The notes beneath the pieces were generated by a model that was not told where the DNA came from, did not search any database, and was given only the letters and a program-made list of their open reading frames with translations. The position numbers and the translations under genes are program-made. Shown here in pieces: positions 54,043-62,576 of a stretch of 64,000 nucleotides of DNA. The stretch comes from Pseudorhodobacter sp. E13 (GTDB taxonomy: Bacteria > Pseudomonadota > Alphaproteobacteria > Rhodobacterales > Rhodobacteraceae), in the NCBI RefSeq assembly GCF_003991405.1, contig NZ_RPEN01000157.1:248001-312000 (forward strand). Reading direction: 5' to 3'. Each line of letters starts with the position of its first letter. Positions within the stretch are counted from its first letter, which is position 1.

Positions 54043-54891
54043 TCAATGCGCCATAAAGACCGGGATTTCTGCCCCTTCAAGCATATGGCGCGTCGCACCC
54101 CCCAAAATCGCCTCGCGAAAGCGGGAATGACCGTAGGCCCCCATCACCAGCATATCGGCATCCACATCGCGCACATGGCGCGCCAGCACATCCGAGATGC
54201 GCGGCATGGTGCGGGCCAGCACGGACACCTCGGCCTTTACACCATGGCGCACAAGCATCTGGCACAGCGCGCCACCGGGGTCCGAGCGTTCGGCGCCGTG
54301 CTGTGGCGGGTCGATGATGGTGATCCAGACCTGATCGGCCTTTTTCAGGAAGGGCAGGGCGCGGCGGATGGCGTTCATTGCCTCGCGGCTTTGGTTCCAG
54401 GCAATCACGATCCGTTTGCCGATATTGGCCCCGTCAATCGGTGCATCGGGCAGCACCAGAACCGGGGATTGCCCTTCGAACATGGCGGCTTCGACGATGG
54501 CCTCTTCTTCGTCGCTGTGCTTGTCGCCGTATGGTTTTGCCAAAACCACCAGATCCGCAAAGCGCGATCGAAGCGCCACAAGATCAGCAAGCCCCCCGAT
54601 CATCGCCAAGGCCCCTTCGGAGGACCAGCGCAGGGAAGGGCCGAACTGATCGGCTGCCGCACGGATCGCGGCTTCCACCGCTTTGACATCGGATGTCGCG
54701 CGTTCCTGCGAGATTTGGATGATGGCGGCACTGGCCCCAACATAGGAATAACCGACCTGCGTCCGATCAACCCCAAGGGCAAGCGCGTCAAGATGTCCAT
54801 CCTGCGCCATTGCCAATGATGCTGCACTTGCGAAGGTTTGTGGTGCGCGTGTAGGGTCGGCACAGATTGTGAGTAACGATTTGTAAGCCAT
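54043..54891 (-). CDS. Tandem-domain universal stress protein
   Basis: The 282-residue protein contains two UspA-like halves. The second (about 150-282) keeps the ATP-binding pattern G-x2-G-x9-G-[ST]-like, with MGAYGHSRFREAILGGATRHML. Such proteins often help survival under energy limitation and low oxygen. The gene is divergent from ccoN, and its start lies 59 bases from the nearest FNR-type box, so it may be induced together with the oxidase. Confidence 0.9.
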   Translation of the reverse strand: MAYKSLLTICADPTRAPQTFASAASLAMAQDGHLDALALGVDRTQVGYSYVGASAAIIQISQERATSDVKAVEAAIRAAADQFGPSLRWSSEGALAMIGGLADLVALRSRFADLVVLAKPYGDKHSDEEEAIVEAAMFEGQSPVLVLPDAPIDGANIGKRIVIAWNQSREAMNAIRRALPFLKKADQVWITIIDPPQHGAERSDPGGALCQMLVRHGVKAEVSVLARTMPRISDVLARHVRDVDADMLVMGAYGHSRFREAILGGATRHMLEGAEIPVFMAH

Positions 54892-54950
54892 GTCGGAATT
54901 CTCCTGCTTATCAGATTAGTCGAGCATAAGATCACCCAAAGGTTGTTGCC

Positions 54951-54964
54951 TTGATCCCGGTCAA
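54951..54964. promoter_or_regulatory. FNR-type box 1 in the usp-ccoN gap
   Basis: TTGATCCCGGTCAA fits the FNR/FnrL dyad TTGAT-N4-[AG]TCAA with one changed base. It lies closer to the usp gene (59 bases) and 32 bases (centre to centre) from box 2. Confidence 0.75.
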
Positions 54965-54982
54965 TAAGATGGCTGCGATTTC

Positions 54983-54996
54983 TTGACATGGATCAA
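54983..54996. promoter_or_regulatory. FNR-type box 2 upstream of ccoN
   Basis: TTGACATGGATCAA matches TTGA[TC]-N4-ATCAA. It is 92 bases before the ccoN start codon, in the right place for FNR-type activation of the cbb3 oxidase operon at low oxygen. Confidence 0.8.
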
Positions 54997-55088
54997 GGCG
55001 CTATCACTGGCGGACGTTCAAAAGCAGGCTGTCAACGAATGCCCGGCCGAATCCTGATTTGGACTGGGAGAAGACGAAGGGACGCGAA

Positions 55089-56690
55089 ATGTGGGATTAC
55101 TTCAAACTGATTGCGCTGGGTCTGATCACGGTTTTGGCCGCGATCGGCGCCAATTATGCGCGCGATCCGGCCTATCTGGTCAATGCACTGACGATAATGC
55201 TTGTGGCGGGGGGGCTGTTCTTGTGGTCCGTGCGCCGCGTGGACGAGCCGAAACTGGCAACGCCACAAAATGAATATTTCGACGGCGTGGTGCGCGCTGG
55301 CGTGATTGCAACCGCCTTTTGGGGTGTTGTGGGATTTTTGGTGGGCGTGTTCATCGCGTTCCAGCTTGCATTCCCAAGCCTCAACTTTGAATGGGCGCAG
55401 GGCTTTGCCAACTTCGGCCGTCTGCGGCCGCTGCACACCTCGGCTGTTATCTTTGCCTTTGGCGGTAACGCGCTGATCGCGAGTTCCTTCTATGTCGTGC
55501 AGCGCACCAGTGCCGCGCGCCTGTGGGGCGGCAATTTGGGTTGGTTCGTGTTCTGGGGCTATCAGCTTGTGATCGTTCTGGCCGCGACCGGCTATTTGCT
55601 GGGTGCCACACAATCCAAGGAATATGCCGAACCGGAATGGTATGTTGATCTGTGGTTGACTGTGGTTTGGCTGGCCTATCTGGCCGCCTTCCTTGGCACG
55701 CTGCTCAAGCGTAAAGAGCCGCATATCTATGTGGCCAACTGGTTCTATCTGTCCTTCATCATCACCGTGGCGATGCTGCATGTGTTCAACAACCTTTCGG
55801 TGCCGGTGTCTGTCTTTGGCTCCAAATCGGTTCAGGTGTTCTCGGGCGTGCAGGATGCGATGGTGCAGTGGTGGTATGGCCACAACGCCGTGGGCTTCTT
55901 CCTGACCGCGGGCTTCCTTGGGATGATGTATTACTTTGTGCCGAAACAGGCAGAGCGCCCTGTGTTCAGCTATAAGCTGTCGATCATCCACTTCTGGGCG
56001 CTGATCTTCCTGTATATCTGGGCGGGTCCGCACCACCTGCATTATACCGCGCTGCCGGATTGGGCATCGACCCTTGGGATGGTCTTTTCGATCATGCTGT
56101 GGATGCCAAGCTGGGGTGGTATGATCAACGGTCTGATGACGCTGTCGGGCGCATGGGACAAGCTGCGCACCGACCCGATCATCCGGATGATGGTTGTGTC
56201 CATCGGCTTTTACGGGATGTCGACCTTTGAAGGGCCGATGATGTCGATCAAAGCGGTGAACAGCCTGAGCCATTATACAGACTGGACCATCGGCCATGTG
56301 CATTCCGGTGCGCTGGGCTGGAACGGCATGATCACCTTTGGCGCGCTGTATTACCTGACGCCGAAACTGTGGAACCGTTCGGGGCTGTATAGCCTGAAGC
56401 TGGTGTCCTGGCACTTCTGGCTCGCCACTATCGGGATCGTGCTTTACGCTTCCTCGATGTGGGTCACGGGCATCATGGAAGGCCTGATGTGGCGCGAAGT
56501 CGATGCAAACGGGTTCCTCGTGAATGCTTTTGCCGATACCGTGTCTGCAAAATTCCCGATGTATGTGGTTCGTGGCTTGGGTGGGACGATGTTCCTGACC
56601 GGTGCGCTGATCATGTGCTACAACCTGTGGATGACCGTGAAAGCACAGCCTGAAAAGGCCAGTGACAACGCGTTCGTTCCGGCCGAATAA
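55089..56690 (+). CDS. ccoN: cbb3-type cytochrome c oxidase catalytic subunit CcoN
   Basis: CcoN is the heme-copper catalytic subunit of the high-affinity cbb3 oxidase. The 533-residue membrane protein has about 12 spans and the histidines of the active site: WWYGHN with the CuB ligand and cross-linked region, the CuB pair in GPHHLHYT, and the heme ligands in [12 protein letters not shown]. The ATG at 55089, with GAAGGGA upstream, is preferred over a TTG at 55059 and gives the family start MWDYFKL. It leads ccoNOQP and follows two FNR-type boxes. Confidence 0.97.
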   Translation: MWDYFKLIALGLITVLAAIGANYARDPAYLVNALTIMLVAGGLFLWSVRRVDEPKLATPQNEYFDGVVRAGVIATAFWGVVGFLVGVFIAFQLAFPSLNFEWAQGFANFGRLRPLHTSAVIFAFGGNALIASSFYVVQRTSAARLWGGNLGWFVFWGYQLVIVLAATGYLLGATQSKEYAEPEWYVDLWLTVVWLAYLAAFLGTLLKRKEPHIYVANWFYLSFIITVAMLHVFNNLSVPVSVFGSKSVQVFSGVQDAMVQWWYGHNAVGFFLTAGFLGMMYYFVPKQAERPVFSYKLSIIHFWALIFLYIWAGPHHLHYTALPDWASTLGMVFSIMLWMPSWGGMINGLMTLSGAWDKLRTDPIIRMMVVSIGFYGMSTFEGPMMSIKAVNSLSHYTDWTIGHVHSGALGWNGMITFGALYYLTPKLWNRSGLYSLKLVSWHFWLATIGIVLYASSMWVTGIMEGLMWREVDANGFLVNAFADTVSAKFPMYVVRGLGGTMFLTGALIMCYNLWMTVKAQPEKASDNAFVPAE

Positions 56691-56702
56691 GGAGAGGGAA
56701 CA

Positions 56703-57428
56703 ATGGCTTTTCTTGACAAACACAAGGTCATCGAGACCAACGCGACCCTGCTTCTGGTTCTGTCCTTCCTGGTCGTGACCATCGGCGGTTTGGTGCAAAT
56801 CGTGCCGCTGTTCTATCTGGAGAACACGATTGAAAAGGTGGAAGGGGTTCGCCCCTACACGCCTCTGGAACTGGCGGGGCGGGATATCTACGTCCGCGAA
56901 GGGTGCTACGTCTGCCACAGCCAGATGATCCGCCCGATGCGCGACGAGGTGGAACGCTATGGCCATTACAGCCTTGCAGCCGAATCCATGTATGACCACC
57001 CGTTCCAATGGGGGTCCAAGCGCACCGGCCCCGATCTTGCCCGCGTGGGTGAACGGTATTCGGACGCGTGGCATGTGGACCACCTGACCAACCCGCAATC
57101 GGTTGTGCCGGAATCCGTGATGCCGAAATATGGCTTCCTGACCAACAAGATCATCGACGGCAGGTATATCGAGGACAGCATGAAAGTGCATCGTGTCGTG
57201 GGTGTGCCTTACACCGACGAGATGATGGAAAATGCGGTTGCCGATTTCAAAGCGCAGGCCGATCCTGACAGCGATTATGATGGCTTGGTCGAACGCTATG
57301 GCAAAGCCACGGTGCGCAACTATGACGGCACGCCTGCGCTGACCGAAATGGATGCACTGGTCGCCTATTTGCAGGTGTTGGGCACGATGGTTGATTTCTC
57401 GACCTTCCAGCCTGACGCAAGCCGGTAA
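56703..57428 (+). CDS. ccoO: cbb3 oxidase mono-heme subunit CcoO
   Basis: CcoO is a membrane-anchored cytochrome c that passes electrons to CcoN. The 241-residue protein has an N-terminal anchor (about 14-38) and one heme-attachment site CYVCH (68-72), followed by the family segment [18 protein letters not shown]. Methionine in SVMPKYGF is the likely sixth ligand. ccoQ follows after 11 bases. Confidence 0.97.
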   Translation: MAFLDKHKVIETNATLLLVLSFLVVTIGGLVQIVPLFYLENTIEKVEGVRPYTPLELAGRDIYVREGCYVCHSQMIRPMRDEVERYGHYSLAAESMYDHPFQWGSKRTGPDLARVGERYSDAWHVDHLTNPQSVVPESVMPKYGFLTNKIIDGRYIEDSMKVHRVVGVPYTDEMMENAVADFKAQADPDSDYDGLVERYGKATVRNYDGTPALTEMDALVAYLQVLGTMVDFSTFQPDASR

Positions 57429-57439
57429 GGGGGCACGCC

Positions 57440-57637
57440 ATGGAAACCTATAGCCTGTTGCGTGAATTCGCTGACAGCTGGATGCTGATCTTTCTGACTT
57501 CGGTGTTCGTGGGTGTGGTGCTTTGGGCCTTCCGGCCCGGCAGCCGCCCCGTCCACGATGACATCGCCGCATCCATCTTTCGCAATGATGACAAACCCGC
57601 CGATACTGCGGGCCGTTCCGAGGAGGCGCGGACATGA
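57440..57637 (+). CDS. ccoQ: cbb3 oxidase small subunit CcoQ
   Basis: CcoQ is a small single-span subunit that stabilises the complex. The 65-residue protein has the family start [20 protein letters not shown] with one membrane span (about 13-32), then [15 protein letters not shown] and a short acidic tail. Its stop overlaps the ccoP start by 4 bases. Confidence 0.92.
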   Translation: METYSLLREFADSWMLIFLTSVFVGVVLWAFRPGSRPVHDDIAASIFRNDDKPADTAGRSEEART

Positions 57638-58512
57638 GTAAGAAAGCAAAAAACCACCAAGAAGGTGATCCGAACACAACCGGTCACTCTTGGGATGGGA
57701 TTGAAGAGTTTGACAACCCGATGCCGCGCTGGTGGTTGTGGACATTCTACGCCTGTATCGCTTGGGCGCTGGTCTATTCCATCGCTTACCCTGCTTGGCC
57801 GATGATCAGCCGGGCAACGCCGGGCCTGCTTGGCGCGTCCACCCGCGCCGATGTCGCGGCTGAGATTCAGGAGTTTTCGGACCGTAACGCCCCGATCCGC
57901 GCCAAGCTGGAAGCGGCAGAGCTGACCGAGATTTCCGCCGACCCCGAACTTTCGGGCTTTGCGAACAATGCCGGTGCTGCTGTGTTCCGCACCTGGTGCG
58001 CACAGTGCCACGGTTCGGGTGCGGCTGGGGTGCAGGCTTCGGGCTATCCGAACCTGCTGGATGATGACTGGATCTGGGGTGGCGATATCGAGGCGATCCA
58101 CACCACGATCACCCACGGTATCCGCAACACCACCGACGAAGATGCCCGCATCTCGGACATGCCGCGTTTTGGCGTGGATGAGCTGCTGGAAAAGCCGCAA
58201 ATCGACGAAGTCGTTCAGCATGTGCGCGCGATTTCGGGGCAAGAGCATGATGCAATGCTGGCCGCAGCCGGTGCCGTTGTGTTCGAGGAAAACTGCGCCG
58301 CTTGCCATATGGAAGACGGCACAGGGAACCGCGATCTGGGTGCGCCGAACCTGACTGATGCGATCTGGCTCTATGGCGGTGACGTGGCGGCCCTGACCCA
58401 TACGATCACCTATTCGCGGGCGGGCGTGATGCCGAACTGGAACACGCGCCTCTCCGAAGCGGATATTCGTGCGGTTGCGCTCTATGTCCACGGTTTGGGC
58501 GGCGGCGAATAA
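57634..58512 (+). CDS. ccoP: cbb3 oxidase di-heme subunit CcoP
   Basis: CcoP is a di-heme cytochrome c that receives electrons from soluble cytochrome c. The 292-residue protein has an N-terminal membrane anchor (about 32-58), two heme sites CAQCH (122-126) and CAACH (221-225), and ends with the C-domain pattern [15 protein letters not shown]-like. A strong terminator follows at 58535. Confidence 0.97.
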   Translation: MSKKAKNHQEGDPNTTGHSWDGIEEFDNPMPRWWLWTFYACIAWALVYSIAYPAWPMISRATPGLLGASTRADVAAEIQEFSDRNAPIRAKLEAAELTEISADPELSGFANNAGAAVFRTWCAQCHGSGAAGVQASGYPNLLDDDWIWGGDIEAIHTTITHGIRNTTDEDARISDMPRFGVDELLEKPQIDEVVQHVRAISGQEHDAMLAAAGAVVFEENCAACHMEDGTGNRDLGAPNLTDAIWLYGGDVAALTHTITYSRAGVMPNWNTRLSEADIRAVALYVHGLGGGE

Positions 58513-58534
58513 GCCTGACCTCTGAAGAAAATGG

Positions 58535-58566
58535 GGCCCCCCGGTTTGCGCTGGGGGGTCTTTTTT
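58535..58566 (+). terminator. Rho-independent terminator of ccoNOQP
   Basis: GGCCCCCCGG pairs with CTGGGGGGTC (two G-T pairs) around a 6-base loop and is followed by six T. It is 22 bases after the ccoP stop. Confidence 0.88.
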
Positions 58567-58594
58567 GTTTGGATGGAGGCGAAAGGGGGGCGGG

Positions 58595-59152
58595 ATGCAG
58601 GATCTGCTGACAAAAGTTCGGGCCTGTCAGGTCTGTGCGGGCCTGCCCTTGGGGCCGCGCCCTTTGCTTCAGGCCAGCGCAGGCGCGCGCCTGCTGATTG
58701 CGGGCCAAGCGCCGGGGCGCATCACCCATGCCAAGGGCATCCCATTCGATGACCCCTCGGGCAATCGTTTGCGCGATTGGTTGGGGCTAGACCGGGCGAC
58801 GTTTTACGACGCCACGAAGGTGGCCATTGTGCCGATGGGGTTTTGCTTTCCCGGCACGGGCACAGGCGGCGATGCCCCGCCGCGCCCGGAATGTGCGCCG
58901 CTGTGGCGGGACCAAGTGCTGAGCGCGATGCCCGATCTGGCGCTGGCGTTGGTGATTGGCCGCTATGCGATCAATTGGCACCTGCCGCAGTCCAAACATT
59001 TGCCCATCGCCGCGCTGGTGCGGGCCGAGGGGCCAGCGCAGGTTTTGCCCCACCCCAGCCCGCGCAACAACCGTTGGCTAAAGCAAAACCCGTGGTTCGA
59101 GGCCGAGGTGCTGCCAGCCTTGCGCCGCCGCGTGGCGCGCGTGCTTGCCTAG
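58595..59152 (+). CDS. Uracil-DNA-glycosylase-superfamily protein
   Basis: This 185-residue protein resembles the UDG superfamily. The motif LLIAGQAPGRITH is near the family's catalytic GEAPG-type loop, PFDDPSGNRLRDWLGL follows, and LPHPSPRNNRWLKQNPWF holds the second motif. Cysteines at CQVCAG may hint at an Fe-S or structural site, but the usual four-cysteine set is not visible. It probably removes uracil or another damaged base. AAAGGGGGG precedes the ATG at 58595. It sits between the ccoNOQP terminator and a short minus-strand ORF. Confidence 0.8.
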   Translation: MQDLLTKVRACQVCAGLPLGPRPLLQASAGARLLIAGQAPGRITHAKGIPFDDPSGNRLRDWLGLDRATFYDATKVAIVPMGFCFPGTGTGGDAPPRPECAPLWRDQVLSAMPDLALALVIGRYAINWHLPQSKHLPIAALVRAEGPAQVLPHPSPRNNRWLKQNPWFEAEVLPALRRRVARVLA

Positions 59153-59154
59153 GC

Positions 59155-59310
59155 TTACAGCTTGTCCAGATCAATCTGCCGCCATTTGCGGCCGCGCCAA
59201 AAATACTGATCCGCGCTGCGCTTTGCTGCCTCTGGCTTGGCATCCCTTGCCCAGACCGTGTTTTCGGTGCGGGTTGCGATCATCAGGCTTTGTGCAAGTA
59301 TTCCTAGCAT
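59155..59310 (-). CDS. Short ORF encoding a 51-residue protein
   Basis: This ORF is below common size limits. The product starts MLGILAQSLMIATRTENTVW and ends RKWRQIDLDKL, with a basic, aromatic-rich second half. AAGGAG lies seven bases before the ATG, a very good ribosome-binding site, and this is the main argument for coding. It is divergent from the lysR-type gene and ends 2 bases after the glycosylase stop. Function is unknown. Confidence 0.6.
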   Translation of the reverse strand: MLGILAQSLMIATRTENTVWARDAKPEAAKRSADQYFWRGRKWRQIDLDKL

Positions 59311-59406
59311 GGCTATTCTCCTTTTCTCGTTTCATACTCTTGAAAATAGACCTGAAAGCAGCAAAACTCACGCCATCAAGATTCTTGCCATGTAAGGAAA
59401 TATTAC

Positions 59407-60288
59407 ATGAAAAACTGGCGTGATCTGCCGCCGCTCAATGCGCTCAAGGCCTTTGCCGCCTTTGCCGAGGCCGGGTCGGTGGCGCAGGCCGGGGCTGCAA
59501 CGGGTGTGACCCATGCCGCGATCAGCCAGCAAATTCGCGCGCTGGAACAGCACATGGGCCTTGCGCTTGTGTCGCGTGCGGGGCGCGAGTTGGTGTTGAC
59601 CGCCCAAGGCCGGATGCTGGCCGATGCCGCCTTGCTGGCCTTTGGCAATGTGGCGGAGCTTGCCGCCAGCCTGACCGGGGCAGATGCCAACCGCGCGCTG
59701 CATATCACCACCACGCCCTCTTTCGCGATCGGGTGGCTGATGCCGCGTCTGGCCGATTTTCGCAGCCATCATCCGGGCATTGATCTGGTGATCGACCCTA
59801 CCCCGGATCTGCGCCAGCTTGGCCCCGAAGGTGCCGATATAGCCTTTCGCTATGGCAATGGAAGCTGGCCGGGCACCGAGGCGCGGCTGCTTGTCTCCTC
59901 CTCCATCGTTGCGGTTGCCGCCCCGTCCCTGATCGCGCCTGCGGCGGTGGGGTCGGTTGCCGACCTTGCAGATTTGCCGTGGTTGCAAGAGCTTGGCACC
60001 AGCGAGGCCACCGCGTTTCTGGAAAAATACGGGGTGGAACGTGGCGCGCGCTTTGGCCTGACCTCGCTTCCCGGCAATCTGATGCTAGAGGCGGCGCGCG
60101 CAGGGCAGGGTGTGGCCGTGACCGCCCGCGCCTTTGTCGAGGCCGATATCGCCGCTGGCCGCCTGCATGTGGTGGTCGAGGATGATGAGCGGGAAGGCTA
60201 TTTTCTGGTCACGCCCGCAGGGGTGTTGCGCCCCCCCGCCAAAGCCTTTGCGCAATGGGCGCGGCGGCAGGTTTTTCCCATCGCTTGA
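59407..60288 (+). CDS. LysR-family transcriptional regulator (GcvA-like)
   Basis: This 293-residue regulator has an N-terminal winged helix (about 8-65, LNALKAFAAFAEAGSVAQAG and THAAISQQIRALEQHMG) and a periplasmic-binding-protein-like effector domain (about 92-290). The GcvA/AmpR subgroup pattern PPLNALKAFAAF is present. Its target is unknown; the divergent short ORF or the cco genes are possible. An FNR-type dyad overlaps its stop codon. Confidence 0.92.
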   Translation: MKNWRDLPPLNALKAFAAFAEAGSVAQAGAATGVTHAAISQQIRALEQHMGLALVSRAGRELVLTAQGRMLADAALLAFGNVAELAASLTGADANRALHITTTPSFAIGWLMPRLADFRSHHPGIDLVIDPTPDLRQLGPEGADIAFRYGNGSWPGTEARLLVSSSIVAVAAPSLIAPAAVGSVADLADLPWLQELGTSEATAFLEKYGVERGARFGLTSLPGNLMLEAARAGQGVAVTARAFVEADIAAGRLHVVVEDDEREGYFLVTPAGVLRPPAKAFAQWARRQVFPIA

Positions 60289-60298
60289 CTTGCGTCAA
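60285..60298. promoter_or_regulatory. FNR-type dyad overlapping the lysR stop codon
   Basis: TTGACTTGCGTCAA is a perfect TTGAC-N4-GTCAA palindrome. It spans the lysR stop and is 246 bases before ccoG. Whether it is used is uncertain; the site at 60474 is better placed. Confidence 0.5.
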
Positions 60299-60473
60299 TG
60301 CAGCCGCGCCCCAACCGGTGCAAAGTGATTCTGCCGCCGCTTGGCGACCGGCCGCCGATGCCCCGTTTCCATGTTCGCGCGTTTCCTCCGGGGTGTCGGC
60401 GGCCTGATTTTCCCGAAAATTCAGTGAACTGCGCGCAGTTGTCGCGGTCAAAACATGACTCGGCGATACCTAT

Positions 60474-60487
60474 TTGATGCATATCAA
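60474..60487. promoter_or_regulatory. FNR box upstream of ccoG
   Basis: TTGATGCATATCAA exactly matches the FNR dyad TTGAT-N4-ATCAA, and the palindrome extends by one base on each side (60473-60488). It is 57 bases before the ccoG start, so oxygen control of the assembly genes is very likely. Confidence 0.85.
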
Positions 60488-60544
60488 AGCGATCTATGCC
60501 CTGTTACCAGATACCAGTGGCAGAATTGATGCCGGAGATATGCC

Positions 60545-61975
60545 GTGACCAGCCCAGATACCGAACCCAAAAGCCTGTATGCCAAACGCGAGCCGATCTT
60601 TCCGCGCCGCGTGAAGGGCGCGTTCCGCACGCTGAAGTGGTGGATCATGGCGTTTACGCTGGGCATTTACTACATCACGCCATGGATCAGATGGGATCGT
60701 GGGCCAAGCCTGCCCGATCAGGCCGTCTTGGTGGATATGGCCAACCGCCGATTCTTTTTCTTCATGATCGAGATTTGGCCGCATGAGTTTTACTTTGTCG
60801 CGGGCCTGCTGATCATGGCGGGGCTGGGCTTGTTCCTGTTCACCTCGGCGGCGGGGCGTGTGTGGTGCGGCTATGCATGCCCGCAAACGGTGTGGACCGA
60901 TCTTTTCATTCTGGTGGAGCGTTGGGTCGAAGGCGACCGCAACGCGCGCCTGCGCCTGCACCGCAGCAAATGGACCGGCGAGAAAATTCGCAAAACTGCG
61001 ATGAAATGGTCGGCCTGGCTGTTGATCGCCGTGGCGACAGGCGGGGCTTGGGTGTTCTATTTCACCGATGCGCCGACCCTTGCGGTGAACCTTGTGACCG
61101 GTCAGGCCAATCCGATTGCCTATATCACCATTCTGGTGCTGACCGCGACGACCTTCTTTTTCGGCGGATTCTTCCGGGAACAGATCTGCATCTATGCTTG
61201 CCCATGGCCGCGCATTCAGGCCGCGATGATTGATGAGGATACGCTGACCATCAACTATCGCCACTGGCGCGGTGAACCCCGCGGCAAGCTGCAAAAAGGC
61301 GAAGTCGCGGCGGGGCAGGGCGATTGTATCGACTGCATGGCCTGCGTCAACGTCTGCCCGATGGGGATTGATATCCGCAACGGCCAGCAGATGGCCTGCA
61401 TCACCTGCGGCTTGTGCATTGATGCCTGCAACGATGTGATGGACCGTATCGGCAAACCGCGCGATCTGATCGGCTACATGGCGCTGACCGATGAAGTCGC
61501 CGAAGTGGCGGGCAAAGAGCCGAAATCCGTCTGGAAACACGTCTTCCGCCCCCGGACCATCATGTATACGACCCTGTGGTCAGGCGTGGGGATCGCGCTT
61601 GTGGTTGCGCTCTTCATGCGCTCTCCGATTGATCTGAACGTGACACCGGTGCGCAACCCGACCTTTGTCACCTTGTCCGATGGCTCTATCCGCAACACCT
61701 ATGAATTCCGTATCCTGAACAAGCATGGCGAGGCGCGCGATTACCATATCTCGCTGTCGTCGGATGCCGCGCTGCGCATCTCGCTGGAGGGCACGGATGA
61801 GCTGAAAGTGACCGTGCCGGCCAATGAACAAAAGTCGCAAAAGGTCTATGTTGTTGCAGAACCGGGGTCTGAGGCCGCGCTTGCTGACCGCACGGACCTG
61901 CGGTTCTGGGTCGAAGATATCGGCGCGACCGACCGGGTTCATCACGATACGATCTTTAACGGCAAGGCAAACTGA
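60545..61975 (+). CDS. ccoG: cbb3 oxidase assembly protein CcoG (FixG/RdxA-type ferredoxin)
   Basis: CcoG is a membrane-bound 2[4Fe-4S] protein; in Rhodobacter it helps reduce copper for cbb3 assembly. The 476-residue protein has several N-terminal spans, the cysteines in GYACPQTVW, and two cluster motifs CIDCMACVNVCP and CITCGLCIDAC. A beta-rich periplasmic-type domain follows (about 380-476). The GTG at 60545 is used: the ATG five bases earlier runs into a stop, and GGAG lies eight bases upstream. Confidence 0.95.
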   Translation: MTSPDTEPKSLYAKREPIFPRRVKGAFRTLKWWIMAFTLGIYYITPWIRWDRGPSLPDQAVLVDMANRRFFFFMIEIWPHEFYFVAGLLIMAGLGLFLFTSAAGRVWCGYACPQTVWTDLFILVERWVEGDRNARLRLHRSKWTGEKIRKTAMKWSAWLLIAVATGGAWVFYFTDAPTLAVNLVTGQANPIAYITILVLTATTFFFGGFFREQICIYACPWPRIQAAMIDEDTLTINYRHWRGEPRGKLQKGEVAAGQGDCIDCMACVNVCPMGIDIRNGQQMACITCGLCIDACNDVMDRIGKPRDLIGYMALTDEVAEVAGKEPKSVWKHVFRPRTIMYTTLWSGVGIALVVALFMRSPIDLNVTPVRNPTFVTLSDGSIRNTYEFRILNKHGEARDYHISLSSDAALRISLEGTDELKVTVPANEQKSQKVYVVAEPGSEAALADRTDLRFWVEDIGATDRVHHDTIFNGKAN

Positions 61976-62006
61976 GCCATGACACCGAAAACCCAAAGGG
62001 GCCGAT

Positions 62007-62573
62007 ATGTATAACGCGCAGAACATGACCTTCCTGCACTTCATCACCCGTCCCGAAGTCCTGTTCTGCTTTGGTCTTGTCGCGGTGGTCATTGTGCTGG
62101 GCCTTGTCTTTACCCGCGTGAAGCTGACGGGCGGGCGCGTGTTCGGCATTGTCGCCCTGTTTTTCGGGGTCATCATCGGGGCCAACCTGATGTTGGCCAA
62201 TCGCGCGGTATCCACATTTCCGGGGCTGGAAGTGGCAAACTCCTATGTCGCCAGCCAAGCCTTTGATGCCGACCGCAGCGCCCAGCTTGATCTGGGCTGG
62301 TCGCTGGTGCCCGAATATGATGCAGCGGCCAAGCAGTTGCGGCTGAATTTCACCGACAAGGCAGGCTATCCCGCCGAGGTGACGGGCCTGACGGTTCTGG
62401 TGGGCCGTGCCACCGAAGCCCGCGATGACAGCCGCCCCGAATTCGTGCGCGAGGCGGGGGTTTTCGTGGCTCCGCTTGATCTGCCTGCCGGGAAATGGAT
62501 GATGCAGATCGAGGCGTTCTCGACCGATGGCACCCCCTTCCGCCAACGCATTGACCTGCTTGTAAGGGGCTGA
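62007..62573 (+). CDS. ccoH: cbb3 oxidase assembly protein CcoH (FixH), with an extra N-terminal span
   Basis: CcoH/FixH is needed for assembly of the cbb3 oxidase. The family core begins near residue 40 (KLTGGRVFGIVALFFGVIIG) and continues VANSYVASQAFDADRS and LRLNFTDKAGYPAEVTGL. Here 188 residues are read from the ATG at 62007, which has AAAGGGG upstream. This adds about 38 residues with a second membrane span (EVLFCFGLVAVVIVLGLVF) that the canonical protein lacks. A GTG at 62118 would give the usual start. ccoI follows after 3 bases. Confidence 0.82.
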   Translation: MYNAQNMTFLHFITRPEVLFCFGLVAVVIVLGLVFTRVKLTGGRVFGIVALFFGVIIGANLMLANRAVSTFPGLEVANSYVASQAFDADRSAQLDLGWSLVPEYDAAAKQLRLNFTDKAGYPAEVTGLTVLVGRATEARDDSRPEFVREAGVFVAPLDLPAGKWMMQIEAFSTDGTPFRQRIDLLVRG

Positions 62574-62576
62574 TCC

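Noticed and set aside
55032-57677. 881-residue open frame on the minus strand
   Set aside because: It is antisense to ccoN and ccoO, whose catalytic histidines and heme sites are intact; the antisense product is low-complexity.
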